DNA from: an uncultured Alphaproteobacteria bacterium
GTDB taxonomy: Bacteria; Pseudomonadota; Alphaproteobacteria; CALKHQ01
DNA length: 55,731 nucleotides
Direction: 5' to 3'
Assembly: GCA_937988735.1 (NCBI GenBank)
Contig: CALKHQ010000280.1
Span: 1-55,731, forward strand
Position 1 is the first letter of the stretch; the number at the start of each line of letters is the position of its first letter. This document shows positions 43,142 to 51,585 of the stretch, in pieces. The translations under genes were made by a program, and so were the position numbers. The notes beneath the pieces are model-generated. The model saw only the letters and a program-made list of their open reading frames with translations, ran no database searches and was not told where the DNA came from.

Positions 43142-43570
43142 CTAGTGGCAGTGCTGGCCGCCGGGGCGGGAGATGCCGGTCAGTGCGTCGGCCGCGGGCT
43201 GGCGGGCGCGGCTGTTGGCAATGTCGCCCAGCGACAGCACGCCGACCAGCCGCTTGTCGCGGTCCACCACCGGCAGCCGGCGCACCTGGATGTCGGCCAT
43301 GTTGCGCGACACCTCGTCGATGTCCTGGTCGTCAAAGCAGTATTTGACGTCGCCGCTCATCACGTCGCGGACCCGGCAGTCTGGGCCCTTGCCCTGAGCC
43401 ACCGCGCGGATCGCGATGTCGCGGTCGGTGATCATGCCGACCAGCCGGTCGTTGTCGCGCACCGGCAGCACCCCGGCCTCGATGTCGGCCATGGTCCGCG
43501 CCGCCTGCTGGATGGTCTCGTCCGGCGTCGCCAGCCGCACGTCCCGGGACATCGCTTCGCTGACCTTCAT
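43142..43570 (-). CDS. CBS-pair protein
   Basis: 142 residues consisting of two CBS motifs: MSRDVRLATPDETIQQAARTM...RLVGMITDRDIAIRAVAQG and VMSGDVKYCFDDQDIDEVSRNM...RLVGVLSLGDIANSRA. CBS pairs bind adenine nucleotides and act as energy or redox sensors. The C-terminal tail GGQHCH might bind metal. ATG 43570 has GGAGGAG upstream. Many alphaproteobacteria have such stand-alone CBS proteins of unknown partner. Confidence 0.9.
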   Translation of the reverse strand: MKVSEAMSRDVRLATPDETIQQAARTMADIEAGVLPVRDNDRLVGMITDRDIAIRAVAQGKGPDCRVRDVMSGDVKYCFDDQDIDEVSRNMADIQVRRLPVVDRDKRLVGVLSLGDIANSRARQPAADALTGISRPGGQHCH

Positions 43571-43755
43571 CGGCTCCTCCTGTGGTGAGGCGGCACGGAC
43601 GCGTGCCGCGGGCCCGGTCCAGGCGTGGCGGGCGGCGGATCGCACACGCGTGGCGCCTCCCTCCGAACCTGTTCGGGAATTGGCAGGTCAACGCGGGGAC
43701 AAGGCCAACCGTTCCGTTACGGAAGGGACGGCAACCGGACAGGGAGGCTTGGTGG

Positions 43756-43839
43756 TGCGGGCGGTCGGAGTCGAACCGACACTCTGTCGCCAGAACCGGA
43801 TTTTGAGTCCGGCGCGTCTACCAGTTCCGCCACGCCCGC
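43756..43839 (-). tRNA. tRNA-Leu (anticodon CAA)
   Basis: The minus strand reads from GCGGGCGTGGCGG at 43839 with a perfect acceptor stem (GCGGGCG / CGCCCGC), a CCGGA/TCCGG anticodon stem around the loop CTCAAAA (anticodon CAA), an extended variable arm typical of class II tRNAs and TTCGA in the T-loop. An encoded CCA follows at 43753-43755. It decodes UUG. Confidence 0.95.
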
Positions 43840-44139
43840 ATGCGTCGCGAAGCCCGCCGCGGCGGGCCGGGGGAAGAGATAGCCAATGCGGAGGGGGGTT
43901 ACAACCGGCGCGGTCGCCGGGGTTGCGCGGCTGCCTCGCGCGATCGGGGGGCAGACGGGGCCGGCCAGGTGGAGGGGGAGGAAAATGCTTTCACGTCCGT
44001 CGCCGGCCATCGCGGCGGCGATCGGTCTTCATCACGACTCGGATCGGCGGTCTGCCCGGATCCGCGAGAGCGCGCCGGCGCCCCCTTTTCCTCCCGCCGG
44101 CGCGAGGCGTCTCGTGCTGCTGCGCCTGTGCGGGCGCCG
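43840..44139. other. Intergenic region upstream of tRNA-Leu
   Basis: 300 bases without a supported gene. A perfect 16-base palindrome GCCCGCCGCGGCGGGC (43852-43867) lies just 5' of the tRNA on the minus strand and could be an end-of-leader hairpin. Nothing else identified. Confidence 0.4.
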
Positions 44140-44307
44140 TCAGTGAGCGGTTGCTTGCGCGATCTGGTCCTTTATCTTCAGCTTCTGTCGCTTGAGTTCC
44201 TTGAGCTTGAGCGCGTCCGGCATGCGGCGGCGTTGCTCCTCCTCGATCATCATGTGCAGCGCAGCATGCTGATCCCGGAGGGCGGCCAGACTGCTTGCGT
44301 CGCTCAT
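44140..44307 (-). CDS. Small YdcH/DUF465-like coiled-coil protein
   Basis: 55 residues, a helical hairpin with many charged residues: LAALRDQHAALHMMIEEEQRRRMPDALKLKELKRQKLKIKDQI. The KxLKRxKLKIKDxI ending is the hallmark of DUF465. Function unknown; commonly single-copy near housekeeping genes. ATG 44307 has an excellent AAGGAG ribosome-binding site, which settles it over the longer open frame. Confidence 0.88.
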   Translation of the reverse strand: MSDASSLAALRDQHAALHMMIEEEQRRRMPDALKLKELKRQKLKIKDQIAQATAH

Positions 44308-44370
44308 CCTCGGTCTCCTTTCGACGAAGTTGGACCTAAGCATCGTCCATTGTAGTGAGCCCCCGCGAAA

Positions 44371-44985
44371 TTGCCATATCGGAAAAGTTCACGTTTGATC
44401 ATTGCCATAACCGGCGCCTCCGGCGTGATTTATGGCGTGCGGATGCTGGCGGCACTTCGCGAACAGCCGGTGGAAACGCATCTCGTGCTGTCGCGGAACG
44501 GGGCGCTGACCCTTGCCTACGAGACCAGCCTGAAGGTCGCCGAGGTCGAGGCGATGGCCGACGTCGTCCACCGCGCCGACGACATGGGCGCGCCGATCGC
44601 GAGCGGCTCGTTCCAGACGATGGGCATGATCGTTGCCCCCTGCTCGGTGCGGACGATGAGCGAGATCGCGAGCGGGGTGACCGCGAGCCTCGTCTCGCGC
44701 GCCGCCGACGTGACGCTCAAGGAACGGCGGCGCCTGGTGCTGATGGTGCGCGAGACGCCGCTCCACCTCGGCCACCTGCGGACGATGACGGCGCTTGCCG
44801 AGATGGGCGCGGTGATCGCGCCGCCGGTGCCGGCCTTCTACGCCGGGCCGCAGTCGATCGACGCGCTGGTCGATCACAGCGTCGGCCGCGTGCTCGACCT
44901 GTTCGGGCTCGAGGTCGCGGGGCTGAAGCGGTGGGGCGAGCCGGGGAAGGCGCGACGCCCGGCACGCAAGGTGGGGGAGGCGTAG
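44371..44985 (+). CDS. ubiX: Flavin prenyltransferase UbiX
   Basis: 204 residues. UbiX attaches a dimethylallyl group to FMN to make the cofactor of UbiD decarboxylases in ubiquinone synthesis. TGASGVIYG (FMN binding), SGSFQTMGMIVAPCSVRTM and VRETPLHLGHLRTMTALAEMG are intact. The start is uncertain: only TTG codons are possible (44371, chosen, or 44395), because a stop lies at 44353 and no ATG or GTG occurs before the FMN motif. Confidence 0.93.
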   Translation: MPYRKSSRLIIAITGASGVIYGVRMLAALREQPVETHLVLSRNGALTLAYETSLKVAEVEAMADVVHRADDMGAPIASGSFQTMGMIVAPCSVRTMSEIASGVTASLVSRAADVTLKERRRLVLMVRETPLHLGHLRTMTALAEMGAVIAPPVPAFYAGPQSIDALVDHSVGRVLDLFGLEVAGLKRWGEPGKARRPARKVGEA

Positions 44986-44991
44986 GCCCGG

Positions 44992-45492
44992 TCAGGCCAG
45001 CCCCGTCTGTGCGAGAATGAAGGCCGTGATCCCCGGCGCGTCGTCGCGGGCAAACACCGGCCGGTCCAGACCTGCGGGCGGCGTCCCCGCCCACGCCAGC
45101 GCCACCACCTGCGGGTCCGTCGCGGCGAGCAGCGGCTTGCCGAGCGCGGGGTCGTGCACCTCCAGCTTCGGCAGCGGGGCGGACTTGAACCCCTCGACCA
45201 GTACCAGGTCCACCGGCGACAGCCGGGCGAGCAGGTCGTCGAGGCCCAGCTCCGGCGCGCCGCGGAGCTCGTGGACCAGCGCCCAGCGCCGGGGCGAGGA
45301 GACCAGCACTTCGGTCGCGCCGGCCAGGCGGTGGCGGTGGCTGTCCTTGCCCGGCCGGTCGATGTCGAAGTCCTCGTGCGCGTGCTTCACCGACGAGACC
45401 GAGAGGCCGCGGGCGGCGATCGCCGCGATCAGCTTCTCGACCAGGGTCGTCTTGCCGCTGCCGCTCCAGCCGGCAATGCCGAACACCTTCAT
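44992..45492 (-). CDS. mobB: Molybdopterin-guanine dinucleotide biosynthesis protein MobB
   Basis: 166 residues. Walker A GWSGSGKTTL at residues 8-17, SVKHAHEDFDIDRPGKDSHR and DLVLVEGFKSAPLPKLEV are diagnostic. MobB is a GTP-binding adaptor in molybdenum cofactor maturation. ATG 45492 overlaps the pgsA stop by 4 bases, and its convergent neighbour ubiX ends 6 bases away. Confidence 0.93.
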   Translation of the reverse strand: MKVFGIAGWSGSGKTTLVEKLIAAIAARGLSVSSVKHAHEDFDIDRPGKDSHRHRLAGATEVLVSSPRRWALVHELRGAPELGLDDLLARLSPVDLVLVEGFKSAPLPKLEVHDPALGKPLLAATDPQVVALAWAGTPPAGLDRPVFARDDAPGITAFILAQTGLA

Positions 45493-46049
45493 CGGCGCTC
45501 GCCGGCGAGGATGTGGCGCATCCCCTTGGCCAGATAGTCGGCTCCGGTGATCACGGTCGCGGCCGCCGACAGCCACAGCAGGACAAGCCCGATGACGTGG
45601 ATGGTCTCGCCCAGCGCCGGCGCGAGGATCAGCACCAGGATTGCGGCGATCTGCAGCGTGGTCTTCACCTTGGCGAGGTAGGTGACCGGCACGGCCACCC
45701 TGTCGCCCGCGAGGAACTCGCGCAGGCCGGAGATCAGGATCTCGCGCGCGATGATCAGGATCGCGGCGACCACGTGCACCCCCGCGATGGTGAAGGAGGC
45801 GACCAGCATCACCAGGATGCTGGCGGTGAGCAGCTTGTCGGCGATCGGGTCGAGGAAGCGGCCGAAGGCCGAGGTCTGCCCCCGGCGCCGGGCGAGCCAG
45901 CCGTCGAACCAGTCGGTCAGCCCGGCAGCGAGGAACAGCACCGCCACGATCCAGCGCACCGCCTCGCCGGGGATGAACATCAGGGCGATGATCACCGGCA
46001 CCGCCAGCACGCGCGCCATCGTCAGGTAGTTCGGCACCGTCCAGATCAT
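45489..46049 (-). CDS. pgsA: CDP-diacylglycerol--glycerol-3-phosphate 3-phosphatidyltransferase
   Basis: 186 residues, four to five transmembrane helices. The CDP-alcohol phosphotransferase motif DGWLARRRGQTSAFGRFLDP (D-G-x2-A-R-x8-G-x3-D, then a further Asp) is complete. It makes phosphatidylglycerol-phosphate in the inner membrane. The start at 46049 (MIWTVPNYLTMAR) is where homologues begin. Placed between uvrC and mobB, the conserved uvrC-pgsA-mob order. Confidence 0.95.
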   Translation of the reverse strand: MIWTVPNYLTMARVLAVPVIIALMFIPGEAVRWIVAVLFLAAGLTDWFDGWLARRRGQTSAFGRFLDPIADKLLTASILVMLVASFTIAGVHVVAAILIIAREILISGLREFLAGDRVAVPVTYLAKVKTTLQIAAILVLILAPALGETIHVIGLVLLWLSAAATVITGADYLAKGMRHILAGERR

Positions 46050-46073
46050 CGCCGCTCCACGCTCCCTTGCCCG

Positions 46074-46174
46074 GTCATTCCGGGCCCCGCTCTGCCGCGT
46101 CCTGCCCGGGCCTGTCCCGGGCATCTTCCGCTGCGCACTCCGCACCACGAGACCGGGACGGGCCCGGCCATGAC
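46074..46174. repeat. MITE-like inverted-repeat element between pgsA and uvrC
   Basis: The outer arms GTCATTCCGGGCCC (46074-46087) and GGGCCCGGCCATGAC (46160-46174) are inverted with one indel. Inside are CCCGGGCCTGTCCCGGG and GACCGGGACGGG. Total about 100 bases, in the gap between uvrC and pgsA on the minus strand. It looks like the same class of intergenic palindromic elements as those at 37248 and 43065. Confidence 0.55.
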
Positions 46175-46195
46175 GCGCATCGGGCGGCGGAAGCG

Positions 46196-48124
46196 CTACG
46201 ACGCCTCATGGAAGAAATCATAGACCTTCTGCGCCACGGCGCGACTGATGCCCGGTGCCTTTTCCAGATCCTCGACGCCGGCCCGCTCGATGTTGCGGAC
46301 GGAGCCGAAGTGGAGCAGCAGTGCCTTCTTCCGCTTGGCGCCGATCCCCGGCACCTCGTCCAGCCGCGACCGGGCGATCTGCGCGCTGCGCCGGGCGCGG
46401 TGGGTGCCGATGGCGAAGCGGTGCGCCTCGTCGCGCAGCCGCTGGATGAAATACAGCACCGGGTCACGCTCGGGCAGGATGATGGGGTCGGCGCGGCCGG
46501 GCAGGAAGATCTGCTCGCGGCCGGCGTTGCGGTCCGGGCCCTTGGCGACGCCGGCCACCGCCACGTCCTCGATCCCGAGCTCGGTCAGCGCCTCCATCGT
46601 CGCCGACACCTGGCCCTTGCCGCCGTCGATCAGCAGCAGGTCGGGCCAGGTTCCGCGGCTGCGGTCCGGGTCCTCCTTCATCGCGCGGGAGAAGCGGCGC
46701 TCGATCACCTGCCGCATCATCGCGTAGTCGTCGCCGGCCTTCACCTCGTCCGGCAGTGCGGCGCGCCCCTTCTCCGCCACGTTGCGGATGGCGAACTTGC
46801 GGTAGCCGCCCTTGATGAACCCGTCGGGGCCGGCGACGATCATCGCGCCATAGGGGTTGGTGCCCTGGATGTGGCTGTTGTCGTAGACCTCGACCCGCTC
46901 CGGCACCGCGTCCAGACCCAGCGCGTCGGCCAGCCCCTCCAGCAGGCGCCGCTGGGTGCTGGATTCGGCCAGCCGCCGGCCCAGCGCGGCCTCCGCGTTC
47001 TGCAGCGCGTGCTGCACCGCCGCGTGCTTCGGCCCCCGTTTCGGCACCTCCAGCCGGATCTTCCGGTCCGCCCGCAGGCTCAGCGCCTCGGCCAGCAGCT
47101 CCGCTTCCAGCGGCTCGTGGCTCAGCAGCACCAGCCCGGGCGGTGTCATCGTCTCGTAGAACTGGCCGATGAAGGCGGCGAGCACCAAGTCCAGCGGCTC
47201 GTCCTTGTCGTGGCGCGGGAAATAGGCGCGGTTGCCGTAGTTGCTGCCGGAGCGGAAGAAGAACACCTGCACGCAGGTCTGGCCGCCGGCCTGATGGGCG
47301 GCGATCACGTCGGCCTCGCCCACGCCCTCGATGTTGATGTCCTGATGCGCCTGGATCTGGGTCAGCGCCCGGATGCGGTCGCGGTAGGCGGCGGCGGTCT
47401 CGAACGCCATCGCCGCGCTCGCCTGCTGCATCGCCTCGGCGAGCCGGGCCTGCACGTCCTGGCTCTTGCCGGAGAGGAAGGCCCGCGATTCCGCCACCAG
47501 CTGGTCGTAGCTGGCGGCGTCGATCCGGCCGACGCAGGGCGCGCTGCAGCGCTTGATCTGGTAGAGCAGGCACGGCCGCGACCGGTTCTCGAACACGCTG
47601 TCGCTGCACGAGCGCAGCAGGAACACCCGCTGCAGCGCGTTCAGCGTGCGGTTGACCGCGCCGGCGGAAGCGAACGGCCCGTAGTAGTCCCCCGGCTGGT
47701 TGCGCGCGCCGCGGTACTTCATCACCCGCGGAAAGCGTTCCGGCGAGTCCGCCGGCGCATCGGGCCTCGGGGCGCGCACGAAGATGTAGGGGAACGACTT
47801 GTCGTCCCGCAGCAGCACGTTGTAGCGGGGCCGCAGCGTCTTGATCAGGTTGATCTCGAGCAGCAGCGCCTCGACCTCGGTGCGGGTCGTCACCACCTCC
47901 AGCGCCCGCGTCTCCGCCACCATCCGCTGCAGGCGATTGGGCAGCTTGCCGAGCTGGGTGTAGCTGGTGACGCGGCGCCGCAGGTTGCGCGCCTTGCCCA
48001 CGTACAGCGCCTCGCCCTGCGCATTCAGCATGCGGTAGACGCCAGGGGTCTGCGGCAGTGTGCGCAGCTGGCGGAGGATGAGCTCGCGGCCGGTGGGGGC
48101 GTCGGCTTCGGTGGTTGCGTTCAT
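46196..48124 (-). CDS. uvrC: Excinuclease ABC subunit C
   Basis: 642 residues, full length. N-terminal GIY-YIG nuclease (TPGVYRMLNAQGEALYVGKARNL), the Cys-rich segment RPCLLYQIKRCSAPC, a UVR motif (ARLAEAMQQASAAMAFETAA), the RNase-H-like second nuclease (VEVYDNSHIQGTNPYGAMIV, LLLIDGGKGQVSA) and C-terminal helix-hairpin-helix motifs (IARSRLDEVPGIGAKRKKALL). It makes both incisions in nucleotide excision repair. ATG 48124 is a family-typical start. Confidence 0.97.
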   Translation of the reverse strand: MNATTEADAPTGRELILRQLRTLPQTPGVYRMLNAQGEALYVGKARNLRRRVTSYTQLGKLPNRLQRMVAETRALEVVTTRTEVEALLLEINLIKTLRPRYNVLLRDDKSFPYIFVRAPRPDAPADSPERFPRVMKYRGARNQPGDYYGPFASAGAVNRTLNALQRVFLLRSCSDSVFENRSRPCLLYQIKRCSAPCVGRIDAASYDQLVAESRAFLSGKSQDVQARLAEAMQQASAAMAFETAAAYRDRIRALTQIQAHQDINIEGVGEADVIAAHQAGGQTCVQVFFFRSGSNYGNRAYFPRHDKDEPLDLVLAAFIGQFYETMTPPGLVLLSHEPLEAELLAEALSLRADRKIRLEVPKRGPKHAAVQHALQNAEAALGRRLAESSTQRRLLEGLADALGLDAVPERVEVYDNSHIQGTNPYGAMIVAGPDGFIKGGYRKFAIRNVAEKGRAALPDEVKAGDDYAMMRQVIERRFSRAMKEDPDRSRGTWPDLLLIDGGKGQVSATMEALTELGIEDVAVAGVAKGPDRNAGREQIFLPGRADPIILPERDPVLYFIQRLRDEAHRFAIGTHRARRSAQIARSRLDEVPGIGAKRKKALLLHFGSVRNIERAGVEDLEKAPGISRAVAQKVYDFFHEAS

Positions 48125-48550
48125 GCGCTCTCCACAGGCAGCACGTTCGGGAGCTGCCCCTTTCGGATGGGGGTGCGGTCGCGGCGGCGCAAGGCATTTC
48201 CCGGCGCTCCCGCATTTTCCCCCGATCCTGTGGACAAGCCTGTCGAAGACTGGCGGATCGACGGCCGCAACGGGCGGCCCGCCTTGAGTCCGACGACTCT
48301 GCCCAAAAATTCGGCAACCGGATAAGTCATTGAAAATGCTGCCCGAGCTTCCGCAGCCATGTTACGGGATTCTGGCCTTCATGTGACAGTGTGACGAAAC
48401 TCACTCTCTCGTCGGCCGGCCGCGCATTGTGCATAAACCTGGCGCGCCTTTGGCGGAAAGGGCGAAGGTCCGCCGGGACTTGCGCCAGTATCCGCGGCAA
48501 ACGGGCAAGGCAACGCCTCGCATCACCCCTCCGGAAGAGGCAGGTATCAC
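48125..48550. other. Intergenic region upstream of uvrC
   Basis: 426 bases without a supported gene. The stretch about 48290-48440 is locally A/T-richer than surroundings and probably contains the uvrC promoter. A sequence TGTGGACAA (48229-48237) matches a DnaA box at 8 of 9 positions but is isolated. No LexA-type repeat was recognised. Confidence 0.4.
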
Positions 48551-49339
48551 TCAGTCGAACGGGTTGATGACTTGGCCGGGCTGCGCCCACGCCAGATGCT
48601 GTCCGCCGTCCACGGTGATCAGCGTGCCGGTGATCGAGGGCGCGGCCAGCAGGAACAGCACGGTGTCGGCGATCTCGTCCGGCGTCGCGCCGTGGCCGAG
48701 CGGCATCGACTCGTTCTGCCGCGCGAAATGCTCGTCGCTCTGTCGCACGCCCTGCATCGTCGGACCGGGCCCGATCGCGTTCACCTGGATTCGCGGCGCC
48801 AGCGCCAGCGCCATGCATTGCGTCATCCCCCACAGCCCGAACTTGCTGATGCTGTAGGTCAGGAAATAGGGCGTCAGCCGCAGCACGCGCTGGTCGATGA
48901 TGTTGACGACATGGCCGCGGCAGTCGGCGGGGAGCTGGCGCGCCAGCGCCTGGGTCAGCACGAAGGGCGCCCGCAGGTTCACCTCCATGTGCAGGTCCCA
49001 GCGCCGACGGTCGGCGGTGGCAGCGTCGTCGAACTCGAAGGTGGAGGCGTTGTTGACCAGCGCGCCGACCGGGCCAAGGGTCGCTGTCACCCGGTCCATC
49101 AGCTCCTGGGTCGACTCCTCGTCGCCGAGGTCGGCCCGGAAGCATTCCGCCCGGCCGCCGGCCGCCGCGATGGCCGCGGCGGCCTCCTCCGCCTCCGCGG
49201 CAGAGCCGTTGTAGTGCAGCGCGACGGTCCAGCCCTCGGCGGCGAGCCGGCCGGCGATGACGCGCCCGATCCGCTTCGCCGCGCCGGTGACCAGCACGGT
49301 GCGTGGCATCGGCCCGCGCGCATGGCTGCTGTCGGTCAT
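48551..49339 (-). CDS. SDR-family pteridine reductase-like (FolM-like) protein
   Basis: 262 residues. The cofactor motif TGAAKRIG has Arg where classical SDRs have Gly, a mark of pteridine reductases/FolM. NNASTFEFDD, YSISKFGLW (Tyr/Lys catalytic pair) and ITGTLITVDGGQHLAW complete the fold. It would reduce dihydromonapterin or related pterins. Usually next to folB; here no pterin gene is near. The N-terminal 12 residues are dispensable, so the exact start is uncertain. Confidence 0.85.
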   Translation of the reverse strand: MTDSSHARGPMPRTVLVTGAAKRIGRVIAGRLAAEGWTVALHYNGSAAEAEEAAAAIAAAGGRAECFRADLGDEESTQELMDRVTATLGPVGALVNNASTFEFDDAATADRRRWDLHMEVNLRAPFVLTQALARQLPADCRGHVVNIIDQRVLRLTPYFLTYSISKFGLWGMTQCMALALAPRIQVNAIGPGPTMQGVRQSDEHFARQNESMPLGHGATPDEIADTVLFLLAAPSITGTLITVDGGQHLAWAQPGQVINPFD

Positions 49340-49442
49340 GAAGTTCCCCCTCGCGGCGCGCCCCCCGGCCGCGTCGCCGGCCCCTTTGCCACAGAACGCA
49401 GGTGGATTGAAGCCGGCTCCGGCCGGCGGCCGGTCCGGCGCG

Positions 49443-49835
49443 TCAGTCCCCGCGCGGCTCCAGCCGGAGCGAGGCCGAGTTCATGCAGTAGCGCAGGCCG
49501 GTGGGCGCCGGGCCGTCCGGGAACACGTGGCCCAGGTGGGCGCCGCACGACCCGCACAGCGCCTCGGTCCGCACCATGCCGTGGGAGGTGTCCACCTGTT
49601 CGGCCACCGCGTCCGGCCGCGCCGGCGCGAAGAACGACGGCCAGCCGGTGCCGGAGTCGAACTTGGTTTCGGACGAGAACAGCAGCGCGCCGCAGTTGCG
49701 GCAGTGATACTCGCCGGGCCGCTTCTCGTTCCAGTACTCGTTGTGGAACGGCCGCTCGGTGCCGCCCTCGAACATCACGTAGCGCTGGAGATCGGTCAGC
49801 TCCTTGGGGCTGGCAGGCATGGGCTTGCTGGTCAT
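49443..49835 (-). CDS. msrB: Peptide-methionine (R)-S-oxide reductase
   Basis: 130 residues. Catalytic Cys117 in RYCMNSASL, zinc cysteines Cys45/Cys48 (CRNC) and Cys94/Cys97 (CGSC), and the core HVFPDGP are intact. Reduces the R-epimer of methionine sulfoxide in proteins, using thioredoxin. ATG 49835 is the family start. Divergent from chrA across 308 bases. Confidence 0.95.
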   Translation of the reverse strand: MTSKPMPASPKELTDLQRYVMFEGGTERPFHNEYWNEKRPGEYHCRNCGALLFSSETKFDSGTGWPSFFAPARPDAVAEQVDTSHGMVRTEALCGSCGAHLGHVFPDGPAPTGLRYCMNSASLRLEPRGD

Positions 49836-50143
49836 CGTGGCCTCTTTCTCGTGGGCGGACGGCGGGGCGCATCGGGCGCGGCCCGTCCCGGTGTCGCTGC
49901 AATATTGTCCCGGCCGGGCCGCATGGCCAGAGCAGTCGGGATACGTCGCCGCGAGCGTCGCCCGGGTTGCCGGCCGGTCCCGCTTCGCCTACCGTCGCGA
50001 CGCCGGGCGCGAGCGGCGGCCCCGGCTGGATCTCCGCAGATGCCGCTTCCGGATCGGGTGGCCGTGCTCTGCCTGACGGGTCCCGACATGCACCTCGCCT
50101 TCCGCAGGATTGCCGGCCGGCGGGCCTGGTCGACGGACGCAGC
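49836..50143. promoter_or_regulatory. Divergent intergenic region, msrB / chrA
   Basis: 308 bases without a supported gene; promoters for both flanking genes are expected. An A/T-rich CAATATTG is at about 49900-49907. No clear operator was recognised. Confidence 0.4.
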
Positions 50144-51463
50144 GTGAGCGTCGGTGACGGCGCGGCGGAGCGGCGGGCCGCTCCCGGATTCGGTGAGGCG
50201 CTCCGGGTCTGGGCCGCGATCGGCTGCCTCTCCTTCGGCGGCCCGGCCGGGCAGATCGCGCTGATGCACCGCGAGATCGTGGACCGGCGGCGATGGCTCG
50301 GCGACGAGGAATTCCTCAACGCCCTGAACTTCTGCATGCTGCTGCCCGGCCCGGAGGCGACGCAGCTCGCCACCTATGCCGGCTGGCGTCACCACGGGGT
50401 CGCCGGCGGGCTGATGGCGGGCCTGCTGTTCGTCGTTCCTGGCGCGCTGGTGGTGCTGGCGCTCGCCGCCGTCTACCTGCTCTACGGCCGGATCGGCGCG
50501 GTGCAGGCCGCCTTCGACGGCATCAAGGCGGCGGTGCTGGTGATCGTGATCGAGGCCCTGCTGCGCGTCGCCCGGCGCGCGCTGAAGCGGCCGCTGCACT
50601 GGGCGGTCGCAGCGGCGGCCTTCCTCGCCATCTTCGTGTTCATGGTGCCCTTTCCGCTGGTCGTCGCCGCGGCTGCGGCGATCGGCTTTCTCACCGCGGG
50701 CGGCAGTGCGGCGCCGGCGGTCGCAGGGGCTGCGCCTCCGGTCTCGCCGGCGGCGACGGCGCGGACCGCGGCGCTGTGGGTCGCCGTCTGGCTGCTGCCG
50801 CTCGCCGGGCTCTGGCTTGCCCTCGGCGGCGACCATGTGCTGGTCGCGATCGGGCACTTCTTCTCGGTGCTGGCGGTGGTGACCTTCGGCGGCGCCTATG
50901 CCGTGCTCGCCTACATGGCGCAGGCGGCGGTGGAGACGCATGGCTGGCTCAGCGCCGGCGAGATGCTGGACGGGCTCGGGCTGGCGGAGACGACGCCGGG
51001 GCCGCTGATCCTGGTCACCGAATTCGTCGGCTTCCTCGCTGCCGCCCGCGCCGAGGGCGGGGCCTCCGTCCTCGCCGGCATCGCCGGCGCGGCGACCTCG
51101 CTCTGGGTCACGTTCGCCCCCTGCTTCCTCTGGGTGTTCGCCGGCGCGCCCTACATTGCCCGGATCGGACAGGCGCCGCGGCTGCGGGCAGCGCTGGCCG
51201 CGATCACCGCCGCCGTCGTCGGGGTGATCCTCGAGCTTTCGCTGTGGTTCGCGCTCCACGTCCTCGTCCCGGGCATCGCCGACGACCGCACCGGCTGGAT
51301 CCGCGGCTGGGTGTTGCCGGCGTCGGGCGTGGACTGGTCCGCGGCGGCGCTCGCCGCCGTCGCCGCCGTCCTCATGTTCCCGTTGAAGCAGGACATCGTG
51401 CGCACCCTCCTCGCCTGCGCCGCGGTGGCGCTCGCGGGCTACGGGCTGGGCCTCTGGCTCTGA
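50144..51463 (+). CDS. chrA: Chromate transporter ChrA, two-domain
   Basis: 439 residues, two homologous CHR halves of about 190 residues. The first begins FGEALRVWAAIGCLSFGGPAGQ and has FCMLLPGPEATQLATYAGW; the second has FSVLAVVTFGGAYAVLAYM and LGLAETTPGPLILVTEFVGF. ChrA exports chromate. GTG 50144 is the probable start; the open frame further upstream does not resemble the family. No chrB regulator is nearby, so inducibility is unclear. Confidence 0.93.
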   Translation: MSVGDGAAERRAAPGFGEALRVWAAIGCLSFGGPAGQIALMHREIVDRRRWLGDEEFLNALNFCMLLPGPEATQLATYAGWRHHGVAGGLMAGLLFVVPGALVVLALAAVYLLYGRIGAVQAAFDGIKAAVLVIVIEALLRVARRALKRPLHWAVAAAAFLAIFVFMVPFPLVVAAAAAIGFLTAGGSAAPAVAGAAPPVSPAATARTAALWVAVWLLPLAGLWLALGGDHVLVAIGHFFSVLAVVTFGGAYAVLAYMAQAAVETHGWLSAGEMLDGLGLAETTPGPLILVTEFVGFLAAARAEGGASVLAGIAGAATSLWVTFAPCFLWVFAGAPYIARIGQAPRLRAALAAITAAVVGVILELSLWFALHVLVPGIADDRTGWIRGWVLPASGVDWSAAALAAVAAVLMFPLKQDIVRTLLACAAVALAGYGLGLWL

Positions 51464-51585
51464 CCTGTCGTCGCGCCCGGTCCGGCACCTTGCGCAGCGG
51501 CCGCCTTCGGGGCTTCATGCCGTGGCGCGTCATGGCGGGCTAGGAGCGATGACGGCAGTCGGCGATGGCGGGGAAGGAGGGGACG

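Noticed and set aside
48229..48237. DnaA-box-like TGTGGACAA as part of an origin
   Set aside because: Only one close match, no cluster, and no dnaA, dnaN or parAB genes nearby.
48370..48400. GTCACA direct repeats upstream of uvrC as a Pho box
   Set aside because: The repeats are 8 bases apart rather than 11, and the second half-site is missing.
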